Shown here in pieces: positions 21,630 through 33,550 of a DNA stretch of 64,000 nt (position 1 is the first letter of the stretch; every line of letters begins with the position of its first letter). The notes beneath the pieces were generated by a model. The model was given only the letters and a program-made list of their open reading frames with translations, did not search any database and was not told the DNA's origin. The position numbers and the translations under genes were made by a program. The DNA comes from Apiotrichum sp. Y4204 (Eukaryota; Basidiomycota; Tremellomycetes; Trichosporonales; Trichosporonaceae): positions 620,001 to 684,000 of the forward strand of contig JAMYHL010000007.1 of the NCBI GenBank assembly GCA_025531455.1, read 5' to 3'.

Positions 21630-22917
21630 ATGCTGTTTGCGAACCTCCTCCTCGTCGGCACTGCGGCCACTACTGCCTGTGAGTCATGCGAGGACGTGTG
21701 AGCGCACTCTACTGCCGGGCTACACATCGTCCTGAACGCTTCACGTTGTGTGCTGTGCTGCAAGTTACGCTGCAGACAATGAATTCGCAGTCCCGAACTT
21801 TCCATAGTCCAGCACCCCGCCAATCTTTCTGCCTCTGCAGCACTAACACCCAGTTGCCGTCTCGTTCGGCAAGCGCGATGCCTTCCCGCTCGACACCATC
21901 CCGTCCGTCTGCGACACCCCCTGCACGACCTACAAGGACATCTTTGGCACCTGCCCCGGCTCGCCTGGCGCCGCGGTGTGCGGCGGCGCGTGCAACGTGA
22001 GTCAACAGACGAGGCGGGAAGGAGCAGGGTAGTGAGGCAGTGGAAAATTGGTGGTCTCCTAACTTGGTGGAGGAGACCACCACCCGAGGTACAAGGTCCC
22101 GAGCGCCGGCCGTAGAAAACACAAACCGTGCCAAGAGCAGTCTACAGCAGCTACAGTCGCACGGGACTCGGGAAGCGTGGCTAGTCATGTCCTGGAGCCT
22201 TGAAGGTCCTCTGGTCGGGTCGGGGCCATCTGGCCACCTGCAAGGCGGCGGGGGTGGTGTGTAACAAGTGTAGTCCGGACCCCGAAGCATCCTGGGGACA
22301 CGGACCGGAATGGCGCAGACCTCGTATCCGCGGCGCTCGATTGAAGTTTGCATCCCTCTCTCGTGGCGGCGTGACTAGCGGACGAGCAAATGCGGGGTTT
22401 GAGAGCGACGACGAGAGTGGGGGTGGCGGTCTGACTGTCTGACTCCATGGTGTTGCCATGTTGCTCAATCCGTCTCATGTGCTCATGCTGACAACAGCGC
22501 ACAATCCTCACCGACCTGCAGGTGTGCATCAACTGCACGCTCATCAACGGCCCGCCTAACGGCATGACGCAGTTCAACATTGACGTGCTCAACGGCGCGC
22601 AGCAGCAGCTCGCGCAGGAGTGCATTGACGCCACGTTCCCCGCCACCTTTACTGGCAAATTCCCCGAGCCCACCACCGTGATCTACCCGTCGGGTGTCGA
22701 CAAGGCGACCCTCATCCTCAACTCGACCGCGGCCCCTGCGCCGACCCTCACTGGCAGCCAGAACGGCACCCTGTCGCCCAGCAGCACCTCGTCCGCCAAC
22801 ATGTCCGCCGTCTCGAACATTACCGCCCCGACCGGCAGGCTGGATGGCGGCGCACCCCGCACCAACGCCGCCGGCCTCCTTGCCGTCCTCGCCGCTGGTG
22901 CCGCCCTTCTTCTCTAA
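21630..22917 (+). CDS. Secreted 8-Cys GPI-anchored cell-surface protein
   Basis: Exons 21630-21678, 21854-21996 and 22498-22917; 203 aa. The first exon encodes a signal peptide (MLFANLLLVGTAATTA) cut roughly after residue 16. The mature part has eight cysteines (VCDTPC, GTCPG, AVCGGAC, QVCINC, QECID) within about 80 residues, then a Ser/Thr-rich stalk with several N-x-S/T sites, and a C-terminal hydrophobic tail (LLAVLAAGAALLL) after a small-residue region, which is the layout of a GPI-attachment signal. It should sit on the plasma membrane or cell wall. Eight cysteines recall CFEM proteins but spacing does not match that consensus, so the family is unassigned. Introns are 175 and 501 nt, much longer than those of neighbouring genes. 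Confidence 0.8.
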
Positions 22918-23477
22918 TCGCCCCCGTCAAAGCTCACCCCTCTTTCCTATACTCCTACTTGCACGCTCTTCGTACCTGGTCCAGACATTGGACCATGCCT
23001 TTCTTTCTTTGCTCATAACTTATGGTATTTATGTTGCTCATCGCGAACCGCATATCGGGAATGCTGTTTGGAGTGGACGAGAAACGATGGAGAGCGAACA
23101 GTTGAAGCCGATAAAGGCGGGATACAGGTCAACCGTAACAGTTTGAGCATTCTCACCCGCCAAAGACGGCAGCAAGTGACGAAGCACATGCCATAACGAT
23201 GCATGTCGCGAGAGCAGACACGGTGCGATCCACTCCAACTACAAGATCAGTCGCGCGGCGCGTCATCCTCGTCGCGTCCGCCATGGTGAGGATTTCGGCG
23301 TTGGCCGACCACCGGGTCCGGTTAAAAGTGGAACTTTATCCGCCGAGACAAGAGCCGAGAGCAACGGCACGAACGGGCGATACCAGTTGCGCGACGAGAT
23401 ATCTGGGTGCGTTTTCTTGAACATGACACTGTAATTCTCATCTCTCAACAGCACCAGCACCAGCTTTGTATTGCCCC
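22918..23477. other. Intergenic region before the first alpha/beta hydrolase
   Basis: 560 bp: 3' end of the GPI-protein gene and promoter of the hydrolase gene. No feature recognised. Confidence 0.45.
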
Positions 23478-24992
23478 ATGCCGCCAAAGCCCAAACGCAA
23501 GTTCCCCACCTGTCCCACGCCGTTCACGGACCACGTCTTCAAGACCGCGCACGGCGTCGACGTGCCACTGCGCGTCTGGCCCTCAAAGGTCGCCGGGAAG
23601 CGGCCGTGGGTCATCTGGTTCCACGGCGGTGGCTTTACGTGCGTCGAAAGAAGCGCGAGAGAGTGGAAAGAAGAAAATGCTGATATTGCAGCTTTGGTAA
23701 ACACTACCACCCCAATCCGTGGGTCCTCCCCGCCTTCCGGGAGTACCATGTCGTGTCGGCGGCATACCGTTTCCTCCCGCACGTCTCGCTGTGGGACGTC
23801 CTCGAGGACGGCAATGATGCGTTTGCGTGGTGTCGCGCGCACCTCCCAGACGTCATCGCGCAGTCTGGGGGAGAGGTCGATGTGGACTCGTTCGTCGTCG
23901 CGGGAGACAGCATGGGCGGCCTGATCGTCACCCTTGCAGGACACACCTTCTCCCCGGCCCCGAAAGCCCTCGCGTGCATGTATCCGTTCACGCACCCCGA
24001 AGACGACTACTTCCACCCGGCCCCCGGCCACCCTTTTGAACCGGTCGCGCGCATCGGCGACACAGAGGAAGACGACCGCGCGATCGCCAAAGCCCGCACC
24101 GCGCTCGCTGACATTGTGGGGGAGAAACACGCACCGATCCACCCTGCCGTCCTCAGCTTCGTGAGCGACGTGAATACCGAGTTTAAGCGCCGCGCCGCGG
24201 ACCCAAACTACGACTCGCCGCCGTCGCGATCTATTCGTCCCCCGGGTCCGGCCCCCGCGGGAGGGGCACGGTTGGCGCCGGCTCTCCCGCTTGAGGGCGC
24301 GGTCCCCGCCATGGCGTCCCTCTCGATTTCGGGCGAGTACACCCCCGCCGAGCTGTACGCGTTCTTGATGAGCCGCGATCCGCGCTGCGCGGCGATTGCC
24401 GGCGCGTTCCGGCACGAACTGCCGCCGGTGATGAGTACCGAGATGTTGAGGGATTATTGGGGTATGCCTGCCGAGTGGGCGCCGAAGCGGGGTCATCTAT
24501 GGGGCGACGCGATGATATTCGAGTACGCCGCGAGATTGATGATCCGGACGGGCGGGCGGAGGGAGGCGTTTGGGAGCGACGAGGAGTGGTTTGCCGCGCT
24601 GCATGAGATTTCGGCTGTGGAGGTCGCCAAGAAGCGCGGCGAGGAGGCGAGAAAAGTCGGGGAGACGCTTAGGTATCCGCCCATATTCTTCATCCACGGC
24701 ACGGGGGATACCGTCGTCCCGTGCTATCACTCGCAGCGTCTCGCAGCCGTGTTGAAGCAGTATGGCGTGCGGGTTGAGGAGAGGTACGCGGAGGGCCAGC
24801 CGCATAACTTTGACTTGGACATCTTTGTGAGTTTACTGCATCAGTAGTTCAGGTTAGAGACTGACATTTTAGGACGAGTCAAACCCCAAGTGGACGCGGT
24901 TCATTGCGCCGTGCGTCGCGTTCGTGGATGCCGCCGTGGCCGCCCCGGTGGCCACGGAGGGTGCGGGGCAGCTCGAGAAGAGCAGGCTGTAG
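23478..24992 (+). CDS. Alpha/beta hydrolase fold-3 esterase, copy 1
   Basis: Exons 23478-23638, 23692-24826 and 24873-24992; 471 aa. It belongs to the hormone-sensitive-lipase-like group: oxyanion motif HGGGF (about 49-53), nucleophile elbow GDSMGG (Ser about 127), acid residue in HGTGDTVVP (about 391) and catalytic His in GQPHNFDLD (about 424). It should hydrolyse carboxyl esters of small or medium acyl groups, in the cytosol as no signal peptide is seen. The middle (about 230-280) holds a Pro/Ala-rich insertion. Intron 1 (53 nt) interrupts the oxyanion region exactly after HGGGF, as in the paralogue at 37211-38525. Intron 2 (46 nt) has a TAG acceptor; without it the frame ends early with VSLLHQ. 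Confidence 0.9.
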
Positions 24993-25377
24993 AGGCTGTT
25001 TAGAGAGATAGAGCACTACATTAATGGCATTGGAATGCATTTCTCGGCTGTGGATGAAGCGGAATGGGATGTCTTGGATCTCGGGGCGGCGGCTCGCCAC
25101 CGTGTCGCGTTTCCGCTATGATAAGCAGCACAGACCATGCTCGCCCATTGCATCCTACACGATGCCAGTGTATGCATATATCGAGCTGCATTCCCGGTTT
25201 GTCTTGGAACGCGTCCAGCCGGCAAGTCTTGCGAGACAATGATGTTTTTGGAGTGTGACTTGTTTGTGCGCCACCAGCCGCACCGACCACTCTGGCGCTA
25301 GGCCTCATCCACGACGCCAAGACACAACCCGCGACTCCTCCAGCTTTTCCGTCTCTCATCTACTCTCGGTAACCACA
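24993..25377. other. Intergenic region before the SIMPL-like gene
   Basis: 385 bp, promoter of the downstream gene plus hydrolase 3' end. Nothing else seen. Confidence 0.45.
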
Positions 25378-26254
25378 ATGTCACCGCACGAGACGCGCGT
25401 TCGCGTACGCGGCGCGTTCACAGAATCCGCAGGGGCGGAGCTCGCAGACCTGAGCTTCTCCTATGCCGCAGACGTAGAAGACGACGCGGCGGGATGGCAG
25501 CAGCGCACGCTCGACACGGTTCTCGGAATTGTGCAGGCCCTCGCTCCCGGAGTCCCGCCCACTCAACTCCAGAAGGGGAGTATACACGTCGCGCATCCGA
25601 CCCCGGACTCGCCGGTGGCAGGATATACCATCACCAGCGCGCGGGTCACGAGCAGCCCGGCCAGCTCGGTCGCCTCTAAAACTGGCGGCTCGTTCCTCGC
25701 GTCATCCAAGCCCGTCAGCGGCAAGAAGACCACCGCAGCGCTCGCGATGAGCGTCACTTTCCGCGATTTCTTCGTCTTTGTAGAGTTTGTGCGCCAGCTC
25801 GCGGTGAGTTGAGTGCTGTGGTACGCAAATATTTGGGATATTAAACGGCCAGAAGGCACTGCCAGACGTCATCATCGAGAGCATCACCTGGCGGCTGACG
25901 GCACACACGGCACGGCGCGTGCGGCGCGCCACGCGCAGCGGCGCCATAGCCGAAGCGTACGAGCGCGGATGGGACCTTGCGGCCTCGGCGATCGCGCACA
26001 CGGGGATACCGAACGACACGCCCAGCCCGTCACCCATGCCTCACTCGCATGCAGCGGCGGGATTCACCCTCGAACCTGCCGTCGTGTCGGATACCGCCGA
26101 GGCTGCGGCGCCCTCCCTCGCGATCACGTCCCCGCTGCTCCGGTTCAAGAGCAGAGGTACCAACGAGCTGCCTCTTGAGAAAAGCGCGTTTGAGCCGCCG
26201 ATGATTGCGTTCACGGCCCAGGTCGATGTGGAGTATCTCGTGCGTACCGCGTAA
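25378..26254 (+). CDS. SIMPL/DUF541-like protein
   Basis: Exons 25378-25803 and 25853-26254; 275 aa. The start TRVRVRGAFTESAGAELADL, an alternating strand-turn-strand followed by a helix with LDTVLGIVQAL, resembles the beginning of SIMPL (DUF541) domains, and the end FEPPMIAFTAQVDVEYLV matches their usual last strand. Between them an Ala/Ser/Pro-rich stretch (about 195-225) interrupts the domain. The family is widespread and poorly understood in fungi; bacterial members are periplasmic. No signal peptide is seen here, so it is probably cytosolic. The 49-nt intron sits after RQLA, in phase 0. Assignment rests on pattern memory and could be wrong. Confidence 0.6.
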
Positions 26255-27471
26255 GGTCGCGCTGGCGGGATCGATGCCGCGTCCTCTGTACTCCTGTGAT
26301 GTGGTGCTCTTCTGTTATCTGTGCCTCTGCTCGGGCGATAGGGATCATCACACCTGTCATCGGCACAAATGACCTTTGACCACACTCTGTTCCGACTGTT
26401 TTACGGTTCACATTCCGAAGCTCGCTGGCCACTACGTTCCCAGGCCCATCTTCCGGTCTGTCTGTACACATATCCGATGGCATTCTCCGCCTACGGACGG
26501 GGTTGGATCTATCTGCTGGAATCGATGCGGTCATTGCCGCAGCGAGATTAGGTCCAAGCGGGGACGGAGGGCGGAAAGCGGTGAGAGCGTGCCGGAGTGA
26601 GTTGGGGTCGAGTGGTGTGGGGCACCCGATCGCCCGGACAGCTCTTGATGCTCCGAGACCGGGATGCATTGACGGCGAGCACCGACGTCTGCGGCGCTGC
26701 GGCGTCACCGAGGGATCTACCGCCGAGTCACCTTGAATGGAGAACAGGGCGACGTAGAGGGTCATTTACAATCCTGATCGAGCGATATTGCAAGCAACAC
26801 AACCGAGGTGCAACACTGATTGCCTGATACCACTTGGCCGCCACCTATGACGGCTCATCGACTGATCCATCTCTGTCTCGGCTCACTACCTCATCGATAC
26901 ACAGCGGAGCTCTCTCTATCTCTCGCACACTCAACGGTAATCATCAAAAAATTCTGCCTGCTGACCACCCTCGGTGTGCCTTTCGTTAAGGTTGCGCCGG
27001 TGACGTGCGCCATGCACACCCGCGGGCGCGCCAAGGCGCCACCGCATTATTATCAATGTGCCATTACTCCTGCGCAGCTTTTGTTCGAGAGCAGAGCGGC
27101 ACAGTACTGCAGCCGACGGGCTGCGCTCGCTACGTACCTAGATGATCAACACTTGCCAGCAGCAGTGTCCAGGCCTGTGGTGGCGCCTTGCCTTATCGCT
27201 GCCTGACGAGAGACGCCTGCGAAATCTTGGGCGCCGCTCGCGGCTCCTTACTTGCCGACCCACTAACCCACTCTCTCCCTTCGATGACCGACATTAACGA
27301 GCACTGCACCGCGCGCCGCACATGATACTCGACGTCCGTTCGCGTACACTGCGCCGAACATAGGTTACATGCAGCAGCCATCGCAGCTCCCATCTCATCA
27401 CCTCATCTTCATCCTGTAACTAACCACAAACTCTGCCACTCGAACTCAATGAACATACGACCGAGCCCGTC
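26255..27471. other. Intergenic region upstream of the dual histidine kinase
   Basis: 1.2 kb promoter and leader region of the large kinase gene, less GC-rich than coding DNA. Short frames show no domain. No RNA gene recognised. Confidence 0.45.
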
Positions 27472-30400
27472 ATGATTGCCTCCGGCCTCCCCTCCGTGTC
27501 CGCGGCACACTTCCTCGAGGTGCGTCCCCCAGCGAGCGAGCTAACAATAGGCCTATCCGCTTCCCGTCCTCGCGCTCCCCATCCCCCCGCACTCGCCACC
27601 ACAGACCCCGACGTTGGCCCCTCTTACGCGCACAACGTCGCCCAACACCCAATGTGACGGGCGCGCCTCACCCCTCCCACATCTCGTACCCGTCCACACG
27701 CCGCCCTCTCCGCCGCCCACGCCGCTGTGGGACCTCGCACCGCTATGGGCCAACCGCCACTGGCGCCGTGCGGCGCGCGGCCGCCGCCTCCGCGACTGTC
27801 TTTCAGCTCCCGATGCCCGCACCCTCCTCGATTGGCTGTACCTCCGCGGCCGGCACAGCAGTCCAAGCCATACCCCCACTGCGGAGCTCGCGTCGTCGCC
27901 GTGGGACTCGTACGCGTGTGATTCGGACGACGATGAGCGGATGGGACGTTCGCCAGATATCGACCTGTCCACCCGGGAGGGCGTGCGGCGGTGGGCGGCG
28001 AGCGTCGGCGCGCCCGTCCGACCGCACTCGACGCCGGTGCAGGCCAGCAGCGAGTGGACTCGTGAACGGAAGAAGCGGCGTACCAAATCCCTCTCGCCGG
28101 GATGCGCTCGGAGCAGGTCACTGCCCGACTCGCCGCCGAGCATCACCCTCGAATTCGCGTTCCCCAGCGGCCGACACCGCGCCGAGCTTGTGTGTTCCCT
28201 CCTCCCGGCCGAATATGGCCATGTCGCAGTAATCACGTTTGCAAAGTGCATGCGGCGCGGGTCGCGCTTGCGGCGCAGCCTGCCGTCAACCATGTCCGAT
28301 ACGTCCGTGACTACGACTGATGAGGGCCCCGGGGCGCTGTCCGAGGTCGAGAAGCACGTACTTGGCAGCCGGGGGCTCCTGGGGCGGCGGCGCACGTATC
28401 CCGTGGTGGTAGCGGCAGAGAAGCCGCACCGCCCGTCGCTGCCCGCCATGCCGAGACCGACGGCGGAGTCGATAGCCCCCCATGGGTTGCGGGAGAGCGA
28501 GGACGAGCATGTGCACGGCGAAATCAGCACCAGCCTGCTGCCGGCGCAGCTCTTGTCAGACGACAATGCGACGACGACTACGATTGGGGGCGAGTTCCAC
28601 CCCGGCCAGCCGATTTTCATTGCCGGTGACGGGAGCATCAAGGCCGCGCCGGCCGGGGGCATGTCCAAGGCGACGAAGGACCCGCTGAGCGTCGCGAGCC
28701 TGCTGCAGATCAAGGACTGGTCGCGCACGCCACTCGGCCCCCTCGATAAGTGGCCAGTGTCGCTGCGCAGCATTGTATCCATGATGAGCGTATTCCCCCT
28801 CGGGACCGCCGTGTTCTGGGGCCGGGAGCTCACGTTCCTGTACAACCAGGCGTATTCCCAGTTCACACCAAATCACCCACAACTGTTCGGGGTGCACGGT
28901 GCAGAGGGCATGGAAATACTCCAGTCGTCGCTTGGAGGGCAGCTGCTCACGGCATTACTGAATGGCAGCTCCATCTACAAGGACGACGAATTCTACCTCC
29001 GTCGCGACCCGCAAGGCCACATGCGAGAGTCGTACCGCTCGTTGCTCTGGGCGCCTATCAAGAACGAAAAGGGGCACTACGGGGGTATTTGGCACGCGAC
29101 GCGCGACACGACGCCAAAGGTGCTCGCTGACCGGCGTGTAAGCGTCATCCGTGACCTCGGCGGGCGGACCTGTGAGTACGAGGTAGGCCGGTAGGACGGC
29201 ACTGACGCCAGCAACGAGCCGCACCCTGCACGAGTTTGAGCGCGGCATCCTCGCGGCACTCCACGCGCATCCGAAGGACACACCGTTCGCGATGATGTAC
29301 TTTGTCGACGAGCTGGGTCCGTCACGGGCCTGCGAGGCTGAATCCCGCGTCGTCCGCATGCGCCTTGCGGGAACCGTCGGTGTGCCCACTGCTCATCCGA
29401 GTGCACCAGAGCTCGTCGCGGTGCATGTCGAGCCGCAAATGGTGAATGAAGACGACCCGCTATCTCCACCGCCGCCTCATGGAGAAGCATATCCTCACGG
29501 CGCGGGGTCACCGGTACCGAGCCACTCGTCCACAGTAGAGTCTACGAGTGGAAGCAATGATCCCGGATGGCAGTTTGCCGAAGTTCTCGCGTCGCGACAG
29601 AGCGTCGTTGTCAACTGCAAGGACCTCATTGACGACTATGATATCCGCGTGTGGGACGAGCTGCCAGACGAAGCTGTCGTCATACCGCTGACGCTCAACT
29701 CGGAGGCGGGCCTGCCGAGCGCGGTGCTCGTTCTCGGCCTGAGCGCACGGCTAGAGTACGACGCTGCGTACAAGGTATTCATCGAGGACCTGCGCTTCAA
29801 CATTGCGTCGTACCTCTCCGCCGTGCGCTCGTACGACGCCGACCAGCGCCGCCTCGGCGACCTCACGACCCTTGACCGCGCCAAGAGCCTCCTCTTCTCC
29901 AACGTCTCCCACGAGCTCCTCTGCCCGCTCACGGTTATTGCCGGCCCGCTCGACGACGTTATCATCGACCTTCCCCCCGGCCGACCGCGCGAGAGCCTCG
30001 TCATGGCCAGGCGCAATGTGTACGTCTTTGAATCCAGCTAGTGCTCACTCCAGATCCCGCCTCTCGCGCCTCGTATCCATGCTCGTGGACATTTCGAATC
30101 TCGAGGCCGGCCGGCTCCGCGGCTCCTTCACAAAGGTCAACCTCGGCATCGTCACCCGCGACGTTGCCGGGCAGTTCCGCAAGGTTGCGGCACGCACGTC
30201 GCTGCGGTACACGATTCACTGCGACGAGACGCCCCGCAATGTGTATGTCGACCGCGAGCGGTGGGAGAAGATTCTCTTTTGCCTCGTCGAGAATGCGCTC
30301 AAATACACGACGCATGGGTGAGTATCACTCGCACACATGTCGTTCTAATTCCAGATTCGTCAGGGTGTCCCTCGGTTACACGCACAAACAGGCGGTGCTG

Positions 30401-33400
30401 ACGGTGGCCGATTCTGGCGTCGGCATCTCGTCGTCCAACGTCGAAGAGCTGAATCAGGGCGTCTTCCCGCGCAGCGCGTCCAGCGCCCAGACACTCGCAA
30501 ATGCCGGGTCGTCCGGCATCTCGCTCACCTTTGCGAAGAAGCTTGTACAGCTGCACGACGGAGAGTTCGAAATTGAGAGCAAGACGGCGCGCGAGAGCGG
30601 CGACGGGTCGCACGGCACGGTGTTCCGCGTGCGCATTCCGTGAGTTCTGCAGTGTGAACGAGGGCCGTGCTGACTCCAGACTTGGCTGTGCACATCTTCC
30701 ACCGGACTTGCTCGCACCGGCTCACCCCAAGCCGAACGAGAGTGCTGTCGGCGCGCAGTTTGGGCGCGAGATGCTCGAGGAGGTGTCGATGTGGCATACG
30801 GAGCGGGAGGATGCCGAGTCAGCGAGTGCCGCAAGCCTGGCTATGAGCGTTTCCAGCCAGGAAATGAAGCGTTCGCGCGGCATCGACGGTAGCATGCTGA
30901 ACTTCACCCCCGAGGACGTGGTAATGATTGTGGAGGGTACGCTTGGCGGGACGAGCTGCAAAGCTGACGAGCAGACATGCCCGATGCGCAGCGCTACATG
31001 CGCACAATCTTTGAGCCGTACTGTAAAGTCGTGGTGGTCAACAACGGCCTTGAGGCGCTGTGGCAGTATGACTTCCAGCCGCCAGACGTGATCATCTCAG
31101 ACGTCATGCTTCCTGGTGTAAGTCCCGGCCCAAGTACAGTTTCTCATCCCAGATGAGCGGCATGGAGCTGCTGGACGCACTGCGCGCCGGCTCGCGCGAG
31201 CAGCGCCTCGTGCCCGTGATCCTCCTTGCGGCGGCGGACGACGTGCGGACCAACAGCATGCTCCGCGCGGACGACTACATCTCGAAGCCGTTCAATGCCC
31301 GCGAGCTCATCGTGCGCACCAACATGCAGTAAGTTGCATCATACGATACCGCTGACGCAGACTCCAAATGGGCAAGGAGCGGCGCACCCTCGAACAGCTC
31401 TTCGAAGAGCGCACGCAGGAACTCCGCCTGCTCTCAGACCACTCGCCGGCTGGTATCCTCCGGTGCGACGACGCCGGTACTCTGATCTACGCGAATCTTG
31501 CGTGGCGCAAGATGGGCGGTGTCCCCGTTGGTGAACCGCTGATTGCCCCCGACTACGTTCATGATGATAGCAAGGAGGAGCTGCTCACCGCGTGGAAGAG
31601 TTTTGTCGAGTCGGACGAGTGCGTCGTCAACATGCAGGTCCACTGGAAAAACGGACGATGGAGTGAGTAGAGTGTGGTAATGCTCAATTCTGACAGCAGC
31701 GTCGTTCAAGCTTGCGCGGGTGGACAACGCGGCTCCTGGCAAGGGCGGCTTCATTGGGAGTGCGGTGCGTTAATACACGTAGTTCATAATTGACATCCAG
31801 ATCGACATCACCGAGCGCCGGCTGAACGAGGAGCTGCAGGCTCAGCGCATCGCCGAAGCGGAGAAACGGCGCGCCGAGGCCGAGGAGGCGCGGCAGCAGC
31901 AGGAGCTGCTCATCGACATCACCTCACACGAGATTCGGAACCCCATCAGCAGCATCCTGCAGTGCTCCTCGATGGTACGCAGCAACCTGCTCGTGCTCCG
32001 CGAGCAGCTCCAGCACGCCGTCGACGCGCGAGAGGCGGTACTTCTCGCCATGGAGTCCCGCCTGCCGGTCGAGGCGCGCCAGACCGATGAACCTGCGACC
32101 CCGGGCTCGTTTCAGCCCACGCGCCAGCTCCTCGTGTCCCTCGCGGACGACCTCGAGGCCCTCGATAGCATCTATCAGTGTGGACTCGCTCAGGAGCGTA
32201 TCAGCAACGACGTGCTTTCGCTCGGCAAGATGCAGCTTGACCTCTTGCGTGGGTAGCTGATCCTGTGTACTCCAAGCTGATAGCAGACATGTTTGACGTC
32301 GAGACGTCCATCCCGACCGTCGCGCGCAAGGTGCTCTCCATCTTCCAGAACGAGGCGCGCATGAACCGCATCAACCTCCAGCTCAACATTTCTGATTCAT
32401 TCGACCGCCTCGGCATCACCACCGTCATGACTGACCCCGTGCGGCTATCCCAGATGTGAGTATGCCGCAAGCTCCTCTCCCTGACCGCAGCGTCACCAAC
32501 CTCCTCTCCAACGCCATCCGATTCACGGCCAACTCGCGGGAGCGGCGCATCGAGTTGAATGTCGACGCGAGCCTGCAGCCCCCGGCGAGCGGCACGTACC
32601 TCGTCTCGCCACCCGGCAGCCCCGACCACCAGCTGTACCCCGGCCGGGCAGTGTACGTGTACATGTCCGTGAGCGACACGGGTCCGGGGCTCACGCCCGC
32701 CGAGCTCGAGCGGCTGTTCCAGCGCTTCGCGCAGGCGTCTCCCATGACGCACACGGTGTTTGGCGGCAGTGGTCTCGGCCTCTTCGTGTGCCGCAAGCTT
32801 GCTGAGCGCATGGGCGGCCAGATCGAGGTCGCGAGCGAGTACGGCAAGGGCTCGCAGTTCCGCTTCTTCATCCGCACGACGCTTCCGGTACCAAAGACGA
32901 ATATGCCGCTCCGTGCAGGATCATGCTCTTCACCGCCGGTGCCGCTCGCCCGGCGCGTGCACGAAAAGTCTCCCGCGTCGCCGCAGCGCGCGCGCAAGCT
33001 CCGCCTCCTGGTCGTCGAGGACAACCTCATCAACCGCACCGTGCTCCTCCGACAGCTCAAGCATGTGGGCATCGCAGCCGAGTCGGCGAGCAACGGCCTC
33101 GAGGCGGTGGCCAGGATCGAGGCGGCGATGGCGCACGACGCAGCCGAGGAGGATGCCTTTGACTGCGTGCTCATGGACCTTGAGATGCCCGTCATGGACG
33201 GATACACTGCCGCGAGAAAGATTAGGAGTGAGGAGGGGAACGGGCGCCTGCGGCGTTCGGTGATCGTTGCGCTGAGTGAGTCTTGTGATAAGGGCGCCGG
33301 GCATAGGCAAAACTGACTCGCAGCCGGGAACGCGCGCCAGGCGCAGATCCGCGAAGGCATGGCCGACTTTGATGCTGCTGTGATCAAGCCGTACCGTCTT

Positions 33401-33550
33401 GTGAGTGTGTGAGTAGACTGGTTACTGACGTTGTAGGACGACTTGCTCCGCCAGGTCGAGGAGCTCGTTGAGGGGCACGGACAGGACACGAACGGCGACA
33501 CTGGCGAGCCCGGGACGCGCATCGGGCTCCGGCGCCGGGTGAGCGCATGA
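27472..33550 (+). CDS. Dual hybrid histidine kinase (Tco2-like: PAS-GAF-HK-REC-PAS-HK-REC)
   Basis: Exons 27472-27519, 27551-29171, 29212-30019, 30054-30317, 30355-30639, 30680-30936, 30975-31117, 31153-31328, 31361-31662, 31700-31764, 31801-32248, 32287-32455, 32491-33275, 33324-33400 and 33437-33550; 1853 aa. Order: disordered N-terminus; PAS-like (about 400-540); GAF-like (about 560-760); HisKA 1 with NVSHELLCPL (His about 787); HATPase 1 (VENALKYT, ADSGVGIS); receiver 1 (VMIVED, IISDVMLPG with Asp about 1136, DDYISKPF); PAS with ITERR; a coiled coil; HisKA 2 DITSHEIRNPI (about 1364); HATPase 2 (NLLSNAIRFT, SDTGPGL, GGSGLGLF); receiver 2 (VVEDN, LMDLEMPVMDG with Asp about 1757, VIKPY). Two kinase and two receiver modules in one chain match the Cryptococcus Tco2 type, which feeds the Hog1 phosphorelay. 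HATPase 1 lacks a clean GxGLG box, so it may bind ATP poorly. All 14 introns are 31-48 nt and phase-consistent. Confidence 0.92.

Noticed and set aside
21854..22560. CFEM domain in the GPI protein
   Set aside because: It has eight cysteines, but their spacing and the missing conserved Asp context do not fit the consensus I know.
26400..26430. tRNA-like B box (ggttcacattcc)
   Set aside because: No matching A box or cloverleaf upstream; other intergenic regions likewise gave no tRNA fold.
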